The notes under the pieces were generated by a model. That model was not told the origin of the DNA. It did not search any database and saw nothing but the letters and a program-made list of their open reading frames with translations. From assembly GCF_003751385.1 (NCBI RefSeq), contig NZ_RJVA01000015.1, forward strand, positions 126,336-190,335: 64,000 bases of DNA. Reading direction: 5' to 3'. A program made the translations under genes and the position numbers. This DNA is from Desulfosoma caldarium. GTDB lineage: Bacteria; Desulfobacterota; Syntrophobacteria; Syntrophobacterales; DSM-9756. This document shows positions 28,657 to 37,883 of the stretch, in pieces (within the stretch, counting starts at the first letter, position 1; every line of letters begins with the position of its first letter).

Positions 28657-29328
28657 ATGAAACATTGTCAGTCTTCGAAACTGTGGATCATTCTTGGCCT
28701 TATTCCCGTTTTCGCCTTGACCTCGTGCGCGGGGCCTCAAAACAAAACAGAACAGGGAGCGCTCATCGGCGCCGGCGCCGGGGCCGCCACCGGGGCACTT
28801 TTGGGCCAAGCCATCGGGCGCGACACGAAATCCACCCTCATCGGCGCCGCCGCGGGAGCCCTTGTGGGCGGCGCTGCCGGCGGCGCGATCGGCAATTACA
28901 TGGATCGGCAGGAACAAGAAATGCGCCAAGCCTTGGCGGCCACAGAAGCCGCCAACGTGCAGCGCACGCAGGATGTTCTGGCGGTGACCTTCAAATCCGA
29001 CGTGCTTTTTGATTTCAACTCGTCCACCTTGAAACCTGGAGCCCACAGCGAACTGGATCGCGTGGCTCAGGTGCTCAACCGCTATCCCCAAACCCGCATC
29101 ACCGTGGAAGGTCATACAGATTCGGTCGGATCCCTTCAATACAATCAGCGGCTTTCCGAAAGGCGCGCCTTGAGTGTCAAGGAAGCTTTGGTGAGCCGTG
29201 GGGTCAGCCCGGATCGCATCGAGACCATCGGTTACGGGGAAACTCGGCCCATCGCGTCCAACGACTCCGAAGCGGGCCGCCAGCTCAATCGTCGCGTGAC
29301 CATTCTCATCACCCCCGTGCAGGGTTAA
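28657..29328 (+). CDS. OmpA-family lipoprotein with glycine zipper
   Basis: 223 residues from ATG 28657. A signal peptide (IILGLIPVFALTSC) ends in a lipobox with Cys about residue 22, so the protein is lipid-anchored. A glycine-zipper region (GAGAGAATGALLGQAIG and GAAAGALVGGAAGGAIG, about 35-85) is followed by an OmpA C-terminal peptidoglycan-binding domain: VLFDFNSSTLKPGA, ITVEGHTDSVGS, LSERRALSVKEAL and GYGETRPIASN, ending NRRVTILI. Its role is likely envelope integrity at the outer membrane. The last 20 bases overlap the convergent methyltransferase gene. Confidence 0.88.
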   Translation: MKHCQSSKLWIILGLIPVFALTSCAGPQNKTEQGALIGAGAGAATGALLGQAIGRDTKSTLIGAAAGALVGGAAGGAIGNYMDRQEQEMRQALAATEAANVQRTQDVLAVTFKSDVLFDFNSSTLKPGAHSELDRVAQVLNRYPQTRITVEGHTDSVGSLQYNQRLSERRALSVKEALVSRGVSPDRIETIGYGETRPIASNDSEAGRQLNRRVTILITPVQG

Positions 29329-30784
29329 CGGCGCGGCGCCGCCATTCATAGAGGGCCACCGCGGTGGCCGTGGCGGCGTTCAAAGATTCGACGCCCGGAA
29401 CCATGGGGATGGCGACGGCCTGGCGCCTCCATGGTTCCGGCAGTCCGGGCCCCTCCAATCCGGCCAGTAAGCCAAAGGTTTCTGGAAAGATCGCCTCATG
29501 CAAAGGACAGCCGTCCTGGGACAAGGCGATCATGGGCAGTGTGGTGGGCAGATCGGCAACCGAAGGCCCAAAAAACAGTCGAAGTCGAAAGGCCGCCCCG
29601 GCCGAAGCGCGGACGGCCTTGGGATGGAAAGGGTGTGCGCTTTCTTTTAGGAGCACGACGGCGGTGACGCCAAAGGCCGCCGCCGTGCGAAGCACCGCCC
29701 CCACGTTTTCCGGGTCCTGAAACGGCACAAAAAGGGTGCACCCCGGGCCCAGGCCATTCTCCGGGGTCCAATACAAAATGGGCGGCACCTGCACACTCAA
29801 CAAAGGATGCCCCGTACCGAACAGGTCCAGAGTCTCAAAAAGATTCTTGTCCAGTTCCAGCCAGGTCACATGTTCCCCGCAGGCCGAAGGGGGTGGCGGC
29901 CCACCGGCAACCGAAATCCAAGCCTGAACCAGGTTGGGCCTGGACGCCAACACATCTCGAACCACCTTGGCCCCGCTTACCAGACACAACCCTTCCTTTC
30001 GAATCCCCCTTGGGGTTAGGGCCTTCTGAAGCCTTTTGAAAGCCGCATTATCAAAACTGGCCATGCGCTTGTGGCGCCCCGAAGCGGAGGCCGCCTGACG
30101 CACCAGGGCCGCACGCTCACTTTGCCTCACAAAAACCACGAGGCGCCGTCGGTGGGGCGTTCCTGGAATCACGTAGTGTCGGTCTTCCTTCAGCGCAAAA
30201 CGCCCCTCAAAACGTCGCACAGCGCGGTCCAGTTCATCGTCGCAATGGGGCCCTTTCATGAAGATGAGCAGCCCCCCCTTTTCCAAGCACCCTTCAATGC
30301 GTTCCATGGTTTCCGCCATGGATTCCACAGCTCGCGTGATCACGCCACGCACGGGCCGGTCATACGAGGGCCCGATGCGTCTTCCTTCGATCGAGACACC
30401 GGAAAGCCCGAGAGCCGCACAGACGTCCTCAAGGAAGCGAACGCGATGCTGACGGCTTTCTGCCAACACCACTTCAAGGTCAGGGTTAAAAATCTTTAGG
30501 GGAATGCCGGGCATGCCGGGCCCGGTGCCCAGGTCCATAAGGGGTGAAGGCAAGGACACCATGAGGCCCGGAAGAATGGAGTCCAGGTAAAGTTTTCGAA
30601 CCATGTTGTCGAAGTTGTGCACCCGGGTCAAATTGAGTTCCACATTGTGCTTTCTCAGCCATCGATGGTATATCCACAGCTGGTGCACTTGTTGCGCGTT
30701 GGCCCGCACACCGCTTTTTTCCAGAATGGAGGCCAGGGCTTGAGGGCTTGGCTTCACAGATGGGGTCATCGACCTTTGCGCCAT
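29309..30784 (-). CDS. Fusion of 16S rRNA methyltransferase RsmG and SpoU/TrmH methyltransferase
   Basis: 491 residues from ATG 30784; the frame stays open to 30886, but starting there would overlap the divergent gene. Residues to about 225 match RsmG, which makes m7G527 in 16S rRNA: WIYHRWLRKHNVELNLTRV, the SAM motif MDLGTGPGMPGIPLKIF (about 83-97) and VITRAVESMAE. From about residue 230 a SPOUT-type 2'-O-methyltransferase follows with its substrate-binding N-domain, then the three SpoU motifs FVPFQDPENVGAVLRTAAAF, HPFHPKAVRASAGAAFRL and IPMVPGVESLNAATATAVAL. Both halves appear complete and the frame is continuous. RsmG is normally a stand-alone protein of about 210 residues, so this is a two-enzyme fusion. 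Confidence 0.85.
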   Translation of the reverse strand: MAQRSMTPSVKPSPQALASILEKSGVRANAQQVHQLWIYHRWLRKHNVELNLTRVHNFDNMVRKLYLDSILPGLMVSLPSPLMDLGTGPGMPGIPLKIFNPDLEVVLAESRQHRVRFLEDVCAALGLSGVSIEGRRIGPSYDRPVRGVITRAVESMAETMERIEGCLEKGGLLIFMKGPHCDDELDRAVRRFEGRFALKEDRHYVIPGTPHRRRLVVFVRQSERAALVRQAASASGRHKRMASFDNAAFKRLQKALTPRGIRKEGLCLVSGAKVVRDVLASRPNLVQAWISVAGGPPPPSACGEHVTWLELDKNLFETLDLFGTGHPLLSVQVPPILYWTPENGLGPGCTLFVPFQDPENVGAVLRTAAAFGVTAVVLLKESAHPFHPKAVRASAGAAFRLRLFFGPSVADLPTTLPMIALSQDGCPLHEAIFPETFGLLAGLEGPGLPEPWRRQAVAIPMVPGVESLNAATATAVALYEWRRRAVNPARG

Positions 30785-30847
30785 GAAGAGGCTGCTTTTC
30801 CTTTCGCGTTTCACGTCCGTTGCGGATTTTTCAGGCGGAGTCTTGCC

Positions 30848-31669
30848 ATGAGTCTTCACAACGTTGGGCAGGCTGATCCTTTGCATCTAGCCTGTGCGAC
30901 CAGTCAAAAACCCCTAGCGTTCGTCCACCCACTCTGGCCTGTGCTGCACGTCGACAATCATCTTCTCGCCGTTTATAAACCCGCCGGGCTCTTGGTTCAA
31001 GGTGATCCCTCCGGGGACCTTAGCCTTTTGGATCTGGCCAGAAAATGGATCAAGGAACGATACAAGAAGCCCGGCAACGTCTTTGTCGGCCTTGTGCACC
31101 GGCTGGATCGGCCCGTTTCCGGCCTTGTCCTGCTTGCTCGAACATCCAAGGCGGCCTCACGCCTGAGTGCGGTGTTTCGTGAAAACCGTGCACAAAAGAT
31201 CTATCTGGCCGTGGTGGAGGGCCGCCCGAGCAGGGCTTGTGCCACCCTTGTTCACGGGCTGATACGGCAGGAGTCGAAAAGCGTCGCTGTGCTTCCCGTG
31301 AAAACTCCTGGCACGCAAAGGGCTGAGCTGCATTACCGCACTGTGGCCTTTTCCGATCAGCGCACGCTGCTTGCCGTGCACCTCAAGACCGGCCGAAAAC
31401 ACCAGATTCGAGCCCAATTGGCCCATGAGGGCTGTCCCATCGTGGGTGATGTGCGCTACGGAGCACCCACGCCCCTGCCGTACCGCAGCATCGCTCTGCA
31501 TGCCTGGAAACTGACCCTGCCCCATCCCACCAAGGGTGAAGCCGTGGAGATTTCCTGCCCCCTTCCCCTAAACTGGCCATGGTCTCAAGAGGATATGGGA
31601 AATCTTTCCATTCTCAGCCCTTTTCGACCTCTGTGGCATTGGTGCCAATACGAACCGAATCTCACTTGA
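30848..31669 (+). CDS. RluA-family pseudouridine synthase
   Basis: 273 residues from ATG 30848 (GGCGGAG upstream). The RluA catalytic motif is VHRLDRPVSGLVLLARTSKA, with the catalytic Asp after HRL; the start motif DNHLLAVYKPAGLLVQGD and the C-terminal KTGRKHQIRAQLAHEGCPIVG are also conserved. No S4 domain is visible at the N-terminus. It isomerises uridines in rRNA or tRNA; the exact site cannot be read. It is divergent from the RsmG-SpoU fusion with only 63 bases between starts, so two RNA-modification genes share a promoter region. Confidence 0.88.
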   Translation: MSLHNVGQADPLHLACATSQKPLAFVHPLWPVLHVDNHLLAVYKPAGLLVQGDPSGDLSLLDLARKWIKERYKKPGNVFVGLVHRLDRPVSGLVLLARTSKAASRLSAVFRENRAQKIYLAVVEGRPSRACATLVHGLIRQESKSVAVLPVKTPGTQRAELHYRTVAFSDQRTLLAVHLKTGRKHQIRAQLAHEGCPIVGDVRYGAPTPLPYRSIALHAWKLTLPHPTKGEAVEISCPLPLNWPWSQEDMGNLSILSPFRPLWHWCQYEPNLT

Positions 31670-31854
31670 AGCCGACGCGCACACGATGAAAAAAGGGGAA
31701 CGGGAAGCTCAAAGAGAGGGCCCATATTTGGACCAACGTATAAACTCGCTCCGTTCACCAGCCCGCGTTCTTGTCACGGGGTGGGTTTTGTGAAAAAATG
31801 TTTACTGTATCCGTGCTTTGTTTTTTCGCCTTCACCCCACAACAGGAGGACACC

Positions 31855-32397
31855 ATGGCCGAATTGATGGACGTGATTCGATCCCGACGCAGCATTCGAA
31901 ACTTTGAAGACAAAGATGTTCCCGATGAACTGCTTCAAAAGGTTCTGGATGCCGTCAAATGGTCGCAGTCCTGGGCCAACACCCAGTGCTGGGAAGCCAT
32001 CGTTGTGCGCCATCCGGAAACCAAGGCCAAGCTTCAGGAAACCTTGGCCAAAGGAAATCCCGCCACCAAATCCATCACGGCGGCTCCTGTGGTGGTGGCC
32101 CTGTGCGGCAAGCTGCAAAGCGCCGGGTACTATAAGGGCGAGAAAACCACCAAGTTCGGCGACTGGTTTCTTTTTGATCTGGGCATTGCCACACAAAACT
32201 TCTGCCTGGCCGCCACCGATTTGGGACTCGGCACCGTGGTGGTCGGCCTGTTTGACCACGACAAGGCTAAGGAAATCCTCGGCGTACCGGAAGGCTACGA
32301 ACTGGTGGTACTCCTGCCTCTGGGGTATCCATCCAAGGTGCCGTCGGCTCCAAAGCGACGGGAAATTGAAGAGTTCACCCATTATGAAAGGTTCTAA
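31855..32397 (+). CDS. Nitroreductase-family FMN enzyme
   Basis: 180 residues from ATG 31855 behind ACAGGAGGACACC. The N-terminus LMDVIRSRRSIRNFEDKDVP is the FMN-binding signature of the nitroreductase family, with QSWANTQCWEAIVV and the C-terminal LPLGYPSKVPSAPKRREIEE typical of small members found in sulfate reducers. It would reduce nitro compounds, quinones or flavins with NAD(P)H. It is a monocistronic gene in appearance, with a decayed aminopeptidase downstream. Confidence 0.88.
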   Translation: MAELMDVIRSRRSIRNFEDKDVPDELLQKVLDAVKWSQSWANTQCWEAIVVRHPETKAKLQETLAKGNPATKSITAAPVVVALCGKLQSAGYYKGEKTTKFGDWFLFDLGIATQNFCLAATDLGLGTVVVGLFDHDKAKEILGVPEGYELVVLLPLGYPSKVPSAPKRREIEEFTHYERF

Positions 32398-32430
32398 AGC
32401 TGCCCCTGCAGTGCACGGGCGCCTCGCGTG

Positions 32431-32453
32431 AAAAAAAACGGGCGGGACGCCCG
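32431..32453 (-). terminator. Minus-strand intrinsic terminator without a matching gene
   Basis: Read on the minus strand, CGGGCG-TCC-CGCCCG forms a 6-bp GC stem directly followed by eight T residues (A8 at 32431-32438 on the plus strand). No minus-strand gene ends here; the flanking genes run in the plus direction. Confidence 0.5.
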
Positions 32454-32528
32454 CGCCTCCAGGCAATATCGTGACGTCGTTGTCGGCCTGCCCCCGCGTT
32501 TTGCTTATCGCTTTCGGAGCCACTATTC

Positions 32529-35066
32529 ATGCCTCCCAGCAAGTTTCTGTATGAACGTGAAGATATTCTTACCTTTCCGGCCACCATTGAACACATGGAA
32601 ATGGTGATTCGTTTCTTTGAAGATCGCGTGGAAACGTCCAACACACTCCATCTTCGCGCTTTTGAACCCCCTTGAGGACGTCACTTTGAATGCCAGGGAC
32701 CTGGAAATGCGTTCTGCGCGCCGGCGCGCTCATGGTGCCTCTGTCCAAGAAACCGTTCCGTTCCCCTATCACCTGGAACAAGAACACCTCAAGCTTCTCA
32801 TGGCGCCGCCTCGGCTCTTATAAGCGGGGGAACGGTTCATCGTCGCCACAGAAAACCTATGGTACCCTTCTGACCGTCTTCTGGAAGGCATCCACCGCGA
32901 TGTCACGCCGCCCGAAGCCTCTCAGTAGGACGTGTCCCAATGCCAGCAGTGGGGATTTCAAAGAATCATGCCCGTCATCGACGACTGCCGAGCCAAGTGC
33001 ACCATGACCACAACCCTGGAAGTGGACGCGCGCTATACGCACATGATCACCAACGGGATAATCAGCCCCCGGCACAATCCCGACGGCCTCCCCATGCCCA
33101 TTCCGGGCTTACCGCATCGAAAACCCATGACCAACCACAACCCCGTGCCAATGGCGCCATACCTTTTTATCGCCTGTGCCGACAGCTGGGATGAACTGCT
33201 GGATGTCGTCACCTGCCCTTCGGGCCGCACCGTGCGCCTGGAATACTTAGTGCCTTTGGGTCGTAAAGATGATGCTCGCATTCCCATGAACATTCTCAAA
33301 GATGCGGTGCTCTGGATCTATCACCATCAGGGCCATGAACACGCCGGGGAAACCTATCGCACCACCTCTATGACCAAATCCAACGACGGCGGGATGAGAA
33401 ACGTGGGAAACACCACCATCGTCACCCACGCCGCTCTGGTCTCCGAACACAGCTTGGACAGCCACCTGCTCTGCGCCAATGCTGTCATCGTCCATGAATT
33501 CGAACACAACCAGTGCGGCAGCGAAACGACCATGGAAACTCCCTTTGACATGTGGCTGAACGATGCCTACACCGTGGACGTGGCGCGCCGTTACCTGGCC
33601 CACCGGTTCGATCCCACCTTTGTGCGCCTGCAACAGGTGGACAGCCCCCGCCATCCCCTGCTAGGCCCTTTGGCCATAAAAGACGGAGGCCATGCGGGAG
33701 CCACTCTGCGTCAAGGTTTTAACGACCCCGAGGAACTGCTGGATGCGGTGAACTATGTGAAAGGCGCTAAGTTGTGCACATGCTTCGGCTCATGCTAGGT
33801 TCCAATGCCTTTGGCGCAGGAACCAGACTCTATTTTTCCCGCTACCGAAACGCCAACGCAAATACGGACCAGTTTTTTGAGTGCTTTGAAGAGGTTTCCG
33901 GGATTTCTCTTGCCACTTTTAAGAAAAAGTGGATGGAGCAACCGGGCTATGCTCGCGTCACAGCCCGCACCCAGTACGACGCGGCAACTCAAAGTCTGAC
34001 GGTGCCGCTGCGCCAAGACCTTAAGGACGGCGAAGAACCTTTTCCCGTCCCCGTGTCGGCGGCTCTGGTGAATGCCCAAGGTCGAGACATGCATGGCACC
34101 TGCAAAATCCATCTCCTCTCGGAGCGGGAACAGAGCTTCACCTTTTCCGGCCTACTGGAAGAACCGGCCTTTGTGTCCCTGAAGCGCAACGCCTCCTTTT
34201 ACGGCACCTTTGACGACGCCACGGCAGACGAAACCTTTCTTCAGAGCCAGACTCTGCGGGACCTCAATGCCTTCAACCGCGTGGAAGCGTTTCGAAAACT
34301 TACGCACCGTGAACGCTTCACCCAGATCACTGCCCCTGGAACCCCCGTTTCCAACAGCTGGCTCCATGTTTACCGCACCATTTTCCACGGTGCCATCCTG
34401 CCCTGGGCTCTCAAAGCGGCCATGCTACGCATCGACGAACAGCCCCTGGACCGGCGCTACGCCGCCTGGTTTCCGGAACTGGTGAGGGCTCGAGAAATCC
34501 TGATGCAAGCTGTCAGCTCCCGCTTTCACGAGGATTTGGCTCACGCTGTTCACGAACTGCGCCACGCCATGAAGCCTGAGGATGCGCTTCAGGTAGGCAT
34601 TCAAAAAGGGGAACTCTACGGCGTGCTGGTGGACCTTTTGGCCGTGGCGGACACGCCCGCGGTGCACGAAATCCTTTTGGACCATTTGGATCACGCGCGC
34701 ACCGCTACGGAACGGTTTCGACTTCTTATCGCCTTGAACCGCAGTTCGTGGAAAGGGCGCCTGGAACTCCTGGAACAGACCTACCGGCAGGGGTACGGCG
34801 ATGTGACCGGCTATGCCAACTACCTGAAGGTGGTGGCCCTGGGAACACACCCTGATCTGTGGCACCTGGTGGAAAAGGAAAAAAAACGACCGGGATTTGA
34901 TACAGCCCATCTGAGCGTCAGCCGGGCTCTTTTGGTCGCAGTGGCCACCAATACCAAGAGGGTCTGGACCGAGGAGGGCATCGACTGGATACGACGGCAC
35001 GTGGTGGACATGGCCTCGATGAACGCCAACATTGCCGCAGAGTCGTCAACACCTTTCAACACGTGA
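32529..35066 (+). pseudogene. M1-family aminopeptidase (PepN-like), inactivated
   Basis: Pieces in order encode an alanyl aminopeptidase-like protein. MPPSKFLYEREDILTFPATI opens at 32529. An extra C in a C run near 32667 shifts the frame. LNARDLEM follows, then an in-frame TAA at 32821 and a TAG at 32926. The core runs from CQQWGFQRIMPVIDDCRAKC onward. A one-base loss near 33770 moves the reading to HMLRLMLGSNAFGAGTRLYF and on to the stop at 35066. Active-site residues are also altered: the GAMEN-type exopeptidase motif reads GGMRNVGNTT (Glu to Arg), and 18 residues after HEFEH the third zinc ligand is Asp (WLNDAYTV) instead of Glu. Lesions of several kinds argue for true decay rather than sequencing error. 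Confidence 0.87.
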
Positions 35067-35367
35067 AGAGCCTTCATCCACAATGGCGCCGTCGCGTCTG
35101 CACAATCATTTAGAGTATCGTGGCCCGCATGTCCTTACAGGATAGTGCCATTATCGCCGGGGAGGCTCACAACCACCTTTTCCGATGCCAACAAATCGAT
35201 ACCCATTTTGACCCGTAAAGCACAACGGCCGGCTCGGCAAAGCATGATCTGAAAAAGCCTCGGACCCCTTTTGCTAAAAACAGCGGGAACATATTTGAAG
35301 ACGATGACCGCCAAAGCACGACATTGCGTGGGCCCCTTGTGCGCACACTTTTTTTACCCCTCCCCCC
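35067..35367. other. Gene-free upstream region of the oxygen-defence operon
   Basis: About 300 bases between the decayed aminopeptidase and the promoter of the PerR-like gene. I see no coding frame, hairpin or repeat that I can support here. Confidence 0.35.
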
Positions 35368-35407
35368 TTGACTTTGCTGAGGCTAATGATTTGAATAGGA
35401 ATCGTTA
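35368..35407 (+). promoter_or_regulatory. Promoter with overlapping Fur/PerR-type palindrome
   Basis: A -35 TTGACT (35368-35373) and a -10 candidate TTGAAT (35391-35396) are spaced by 17 bases. An imperfect inverted repeat, TAATGATTT at 35384-35392 and GAATCGTTA at 35399-35407 (7 of 9 pairs), covers the -10 box. The composition (ATGATT / AATCRTT) resembles Fur and PerR boxes. It lies 63 bases upstream of the PerR-like gene, suggesting autoregulation of the whole run down to cydB (inference). Confidence 0.6.
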
Positions 35408-35470
35408 CTAGTTAAGACTTCGTTTCGATTCATGAAAAGATGAACGTTTCGAAAAGGAAATGGCACAACA

Positions 35471-35926
35471 ATGCCTCGAAGGTCTCGACATCGTGACGCC
35501 GTTTTAGATGTTTTACGGCGCTCGCACGACCATCCGACGGCCGATCAAATTTACGATGCGGTGCGCCAGACCTTGCCGCGCATCAGTTTGGGGACTGTTT
35601 ATCGCAATTTGGAAATTTTGGCTTCCCAAGGTTTGATTCAAAAGATCGTTACGGGCTCGGGTCCCATGCGCTTTGACGGCAACCCTCATCGGCACGTGCA
35701 TCTACGCTGTGAGCGCTGTGGCGCTCTGGAAGACGTGCCCATGAAACAGCCCTTGAATCCCACGGCCTTTGTGGACGAAGGTTCGGGCCAGGTGGTGCGT
35801 TCCTTTGTCCTGGAGTTTTCCGGCCTGTGTCGGCGTTGCGCCTCGGCGGACGTTTCGGGAGGCGCTTCGGGAGGGTGTATGCCGGCGCGAGGAACGGAAC
35901 CGGCCCCCTTTGAGGGGATCGATTGA
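35471..35926 (+). CDS. perR: Fur-family regulator, PerR-like
   Basis: 151 residues. The winged-helix domain shows HPTADQIYDAVRQTLPRISL, GTVYRNLEILASQGLIQKI, then the metal site HRHVHLRCERCG and a second CxxC pair in LCRRCA, which binds structural zinc. The C-terminus is longer than usual, with a Gly-rich tail (SGGASGGCMPARG) of about 25 residues. Neighbours (rubrerythrin, flavodiiron protein, cytochrome bd) point to peroxide sensing rather than iron homeostasis, but the ligand that separates PerR from Fur cannot be settled by eye. It would repress the palindrome just upstream under reduced conditions. Confidence 0.82.
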   Translation: MPRRSRHRDAVLDVLRRSHDHPTADQIYDAVRQTLPRISLGTVYRNLEILASQGLIQKIVTGSGPMRFDGNPHRHVHLRCERCGALEDVPMKQPLNPTAFVDEGSGQVVRSFVLEFSGLCRRCASADVSGGASGGCMPARGTEPAPFEGID

Positions 35927-35984
35927 GGTCACGGCGTGAAATCTTAAAACCTTTGGTCATGAAACCACTAGAAGGAGGAGAATC

Positions 35985-36560
35985 ATGTCTAGACTGAAAG
36001 GTACGCGTACGGAAAAGAACCTTTTAACGGCCTTTGCCGGAGAATCCCAGGCCCGAAATCGCTACACCTACTTCGCTTCGCAAGCGCGCAAGGAAGGTTA
36101 CGTGCAAATGGCTCTCATTTTTGAAGAAACGGCCAATCAGGAAAAAGAGCATGCCAAGCGTTTTTTCAATTTCCTTGAAGGAGGTGACGTGGAAGTCCAA
36201 GCCGCTTTTCCCGCGGGAAAGGTGGGATCCACTCTGGAAAACCTCAAAGCCGCCGCGGCGGGCGAACACTATGAACACACGGAAATGTATCCGTCCTTTG
36301 CCGCCGTGGCCAGGGAAGAAGGCTTTGACGATATTGCAGCGGTTTTCATGAACGTGGCCGTGGCTGAAAAGCAGCACGAAAAGAGGTACCGAGACCTGGC
36401 GGAAAACATCGAAAAAGGGCGAGTGTTCAAGCGGGAAGCCCCTGTGATGTGGCGTTGCCTCAACTGTGGGTTCATCTACGAATCCGTGGAAGCTCCCAAG
36501 CAATGCCCGGCCTGCGCCCATCCTCAGGCGTATTTTGAGCTCCTGGGAGAAAACTGGTAA
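35985..36560 (+). CDS. rbr: Rubrerythrin
   Basis: 191 residues, the classical length. A four-helix diiron domain carries AFAGESQARNRYTYFASQA, EETANQEKEHAKRFF and FMNVAVAEKQHEKRY with the carboxylate and histidine iron ligands; a C-terminal rubredoxin domain shows CLNCGFIYE and CPACAHPQAYF (two CxxC pairs). It reduces hydrogen peroxide to water with electrons from NADH or rubredoxin. The ribosome binding site GAAGGAGGAG is strong. It follows the PerR-like gene by 58 bases. Confidence 0.96.
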   Translation: MSRLKGTRTEKNLLTAFAGESQARNRYTYFASQARKEGYVQMALIFEETANQEKEHAKRFFNFLEGGDVEVQAAFPAGKVGSTLENLKAAAAGEHYEHTEMYPSFAAVAREEGFDDIAAVFMNVAVAEKQHEKRYRDLAENIEKGRVFKREAPVMWRCLNCGFIYESVEAPKQCPACAHPQAYFELLGENW

Positions 36561-36631
36561 GGCTACCGCAACATGGGGCGTCCGCTGGACAACCGGGCGC
36601 CCTTTGATGCCGGAAAGGAGGTGATGGCCTC

Positions 36632-37828
36632 ATGGTCCCCGTCGCCATCAAGGACAAGATCTTCAACGTGGGAGCGGTGGATTGGAACATTCGAGATTTC
36701 CACGGCTACTCCACATACAAAGGCACCACCTATAACGCCTACCTGGTCATGGACGAAAAGATCACGCTTTTTGACACGGTCAAGAAGCCTTTTAAGAGCG
36801 ACCTGCTGCATCGCATACGCAAGATCACCGACCCTCGAAACATCGACTACCTGGTGGTGAACCACGTGGAAATGGATCATTCGGGGTGCATTCCCGAAAT
36901 CATTGACGCCGTAAAACCCCAAAAGGTGTTTTGTTCCGCCATGGGGAAAAAGGCTTTGGAAGCGCATTATGGATCGCAGGACTGGCCGCTGGAGGTGGTC
37001 CAGAGCGGGCAGGAGATCTCCTTAGGACAGCGCACGGTGCGTTTCCTGGAAACGCGCATGCTTCACTGGCCTGACAGTATGTTCAGCTACCTTCCTCAAG
37101 ATAAGCTCCTCATTTCCAGCGACGCCTTCGGCCAGCACTGGGCTACCAGTGAAACCTTTGACGATGAGGTGTCTCTGTCCGAACTATTGCGCCATGCCGC
37201 CAAGTATTATGCCAATATCCTTTTGCCCTATTCTCCTTTGGTCCAAAAGTTGCTCACCTCGGTGGCCGAAATGAAGCTGGACATTGACATGATCGCTCCG
37301 GACCACGGTATCATTTGGCGCAGCCGCCCCGATGTCATTCTGGACGCCTATGACACGTGGAGTTTACAAAAGGCGCAACGCAAGGCTTTGGTAATTTACG
37401 ACACCATGTGGCAGTCCACGGAAAAAATGGCCCATGCCGTCGCTTCGGGCCTGGCTGAAGAAGGTGTCACCTACAAGGTGCTCAGCCTCAAACGCAATCA
37501 CCGAAGCGACATTCTTACCGAAGTTTTGGACAGTGCCGCCGTGATTTTCGGCTCTCCTACCCTCAACAACGGCATGCTTCCCACCATGGCCGACATCCTC
37601 TGCTACATGAAAGGGCTCAGACCCACGGGAAAAGTGGGCTCAGCCTTCGGTTCCTATGGCTGGAGCGGCGAAGCGGTCAAGGACATGGTTCGGTGGATGG
37701 AAGAGATGAAGATAGAGATCGTGGCGCCGCCCGTAAGGGTGCAGTACGTTCCCGATCATGAGGCCTTGGCGCAGGCTATGGAACTCGGGCGCCTCGTGGG
37801 CCGTGCCGTCAAGGAACGGACAGGGTAA
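36632..37828 (+). CDS. roo: Flavodiiron protein, rubredoxin:oxygen oxidoreductase
   Basis: 398 residues from ATG 36632, with GGAAAGGAGGTGATG just upstream. The beta-lactamase-like domain holds the diiron motif NHVEMDHSGCIPE, with further ligands in MLHWPDSMF, SSDAFGQH and IAPDHGIIW; the flavodoxin domain starts at about residue 250 (ALVIYDTMWQSTEKMAHAVA) and binds FMN, including FGSPTLNNGMLP. It reduces oxygen to water, and in homologues also nitric oxide. No rubredoxin domain is fused, so a separate rubredoxin must donate electrons. Gap to rbr is 71 bases. Confidence 0.95.
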   Translation: MVPVAIKDKIFNVGAVDWNIRDFHGYSTYKGTTYNAYLVMDEKITLFDTVKKPFKSDLLHRIRKITDPRNIDYLVVNHVEMDHSGCIPEIIDAVKPQKVFCSAMGKKALEAHYGSQDWPLEVVQSGQEISLGQRTVRFLETRMLHWPDSMFSYLPQDKLLISSDAFGQHWATSETFDDEVSLSELLRHAAKYYANILLPYSPLVQKLLTSVAEMKLDIDMIAPDHGIIWRSRPDVILDAYDTWSLQKAQRKALVIYDTMWQSTEKMAHAVASGLAEEGVTYKVLSLKRNHRSDILTEVLDSAAVIFGSPTLNNGMLPTMADILCYMKGLRPTGKVGSAFGSYGWSGEAVKDMVRWMEEMKIEIVAPPVRVQYVPDHEALAQAMELGRLVGRAVKERTG

Positions 37829-37883
37829 GCCTTCAAGACCGACTCGAGGGAGCACCGGGCCGGACATCAAGGAGGAACACTCG

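Noticed and set aside
32821..32928. In-frame TAA and TAG in the aminopeptidase as recoded codons
   Set aside because: Two different stop codons together with two frameshifts and altered active-site residues fit decay better than recoding.
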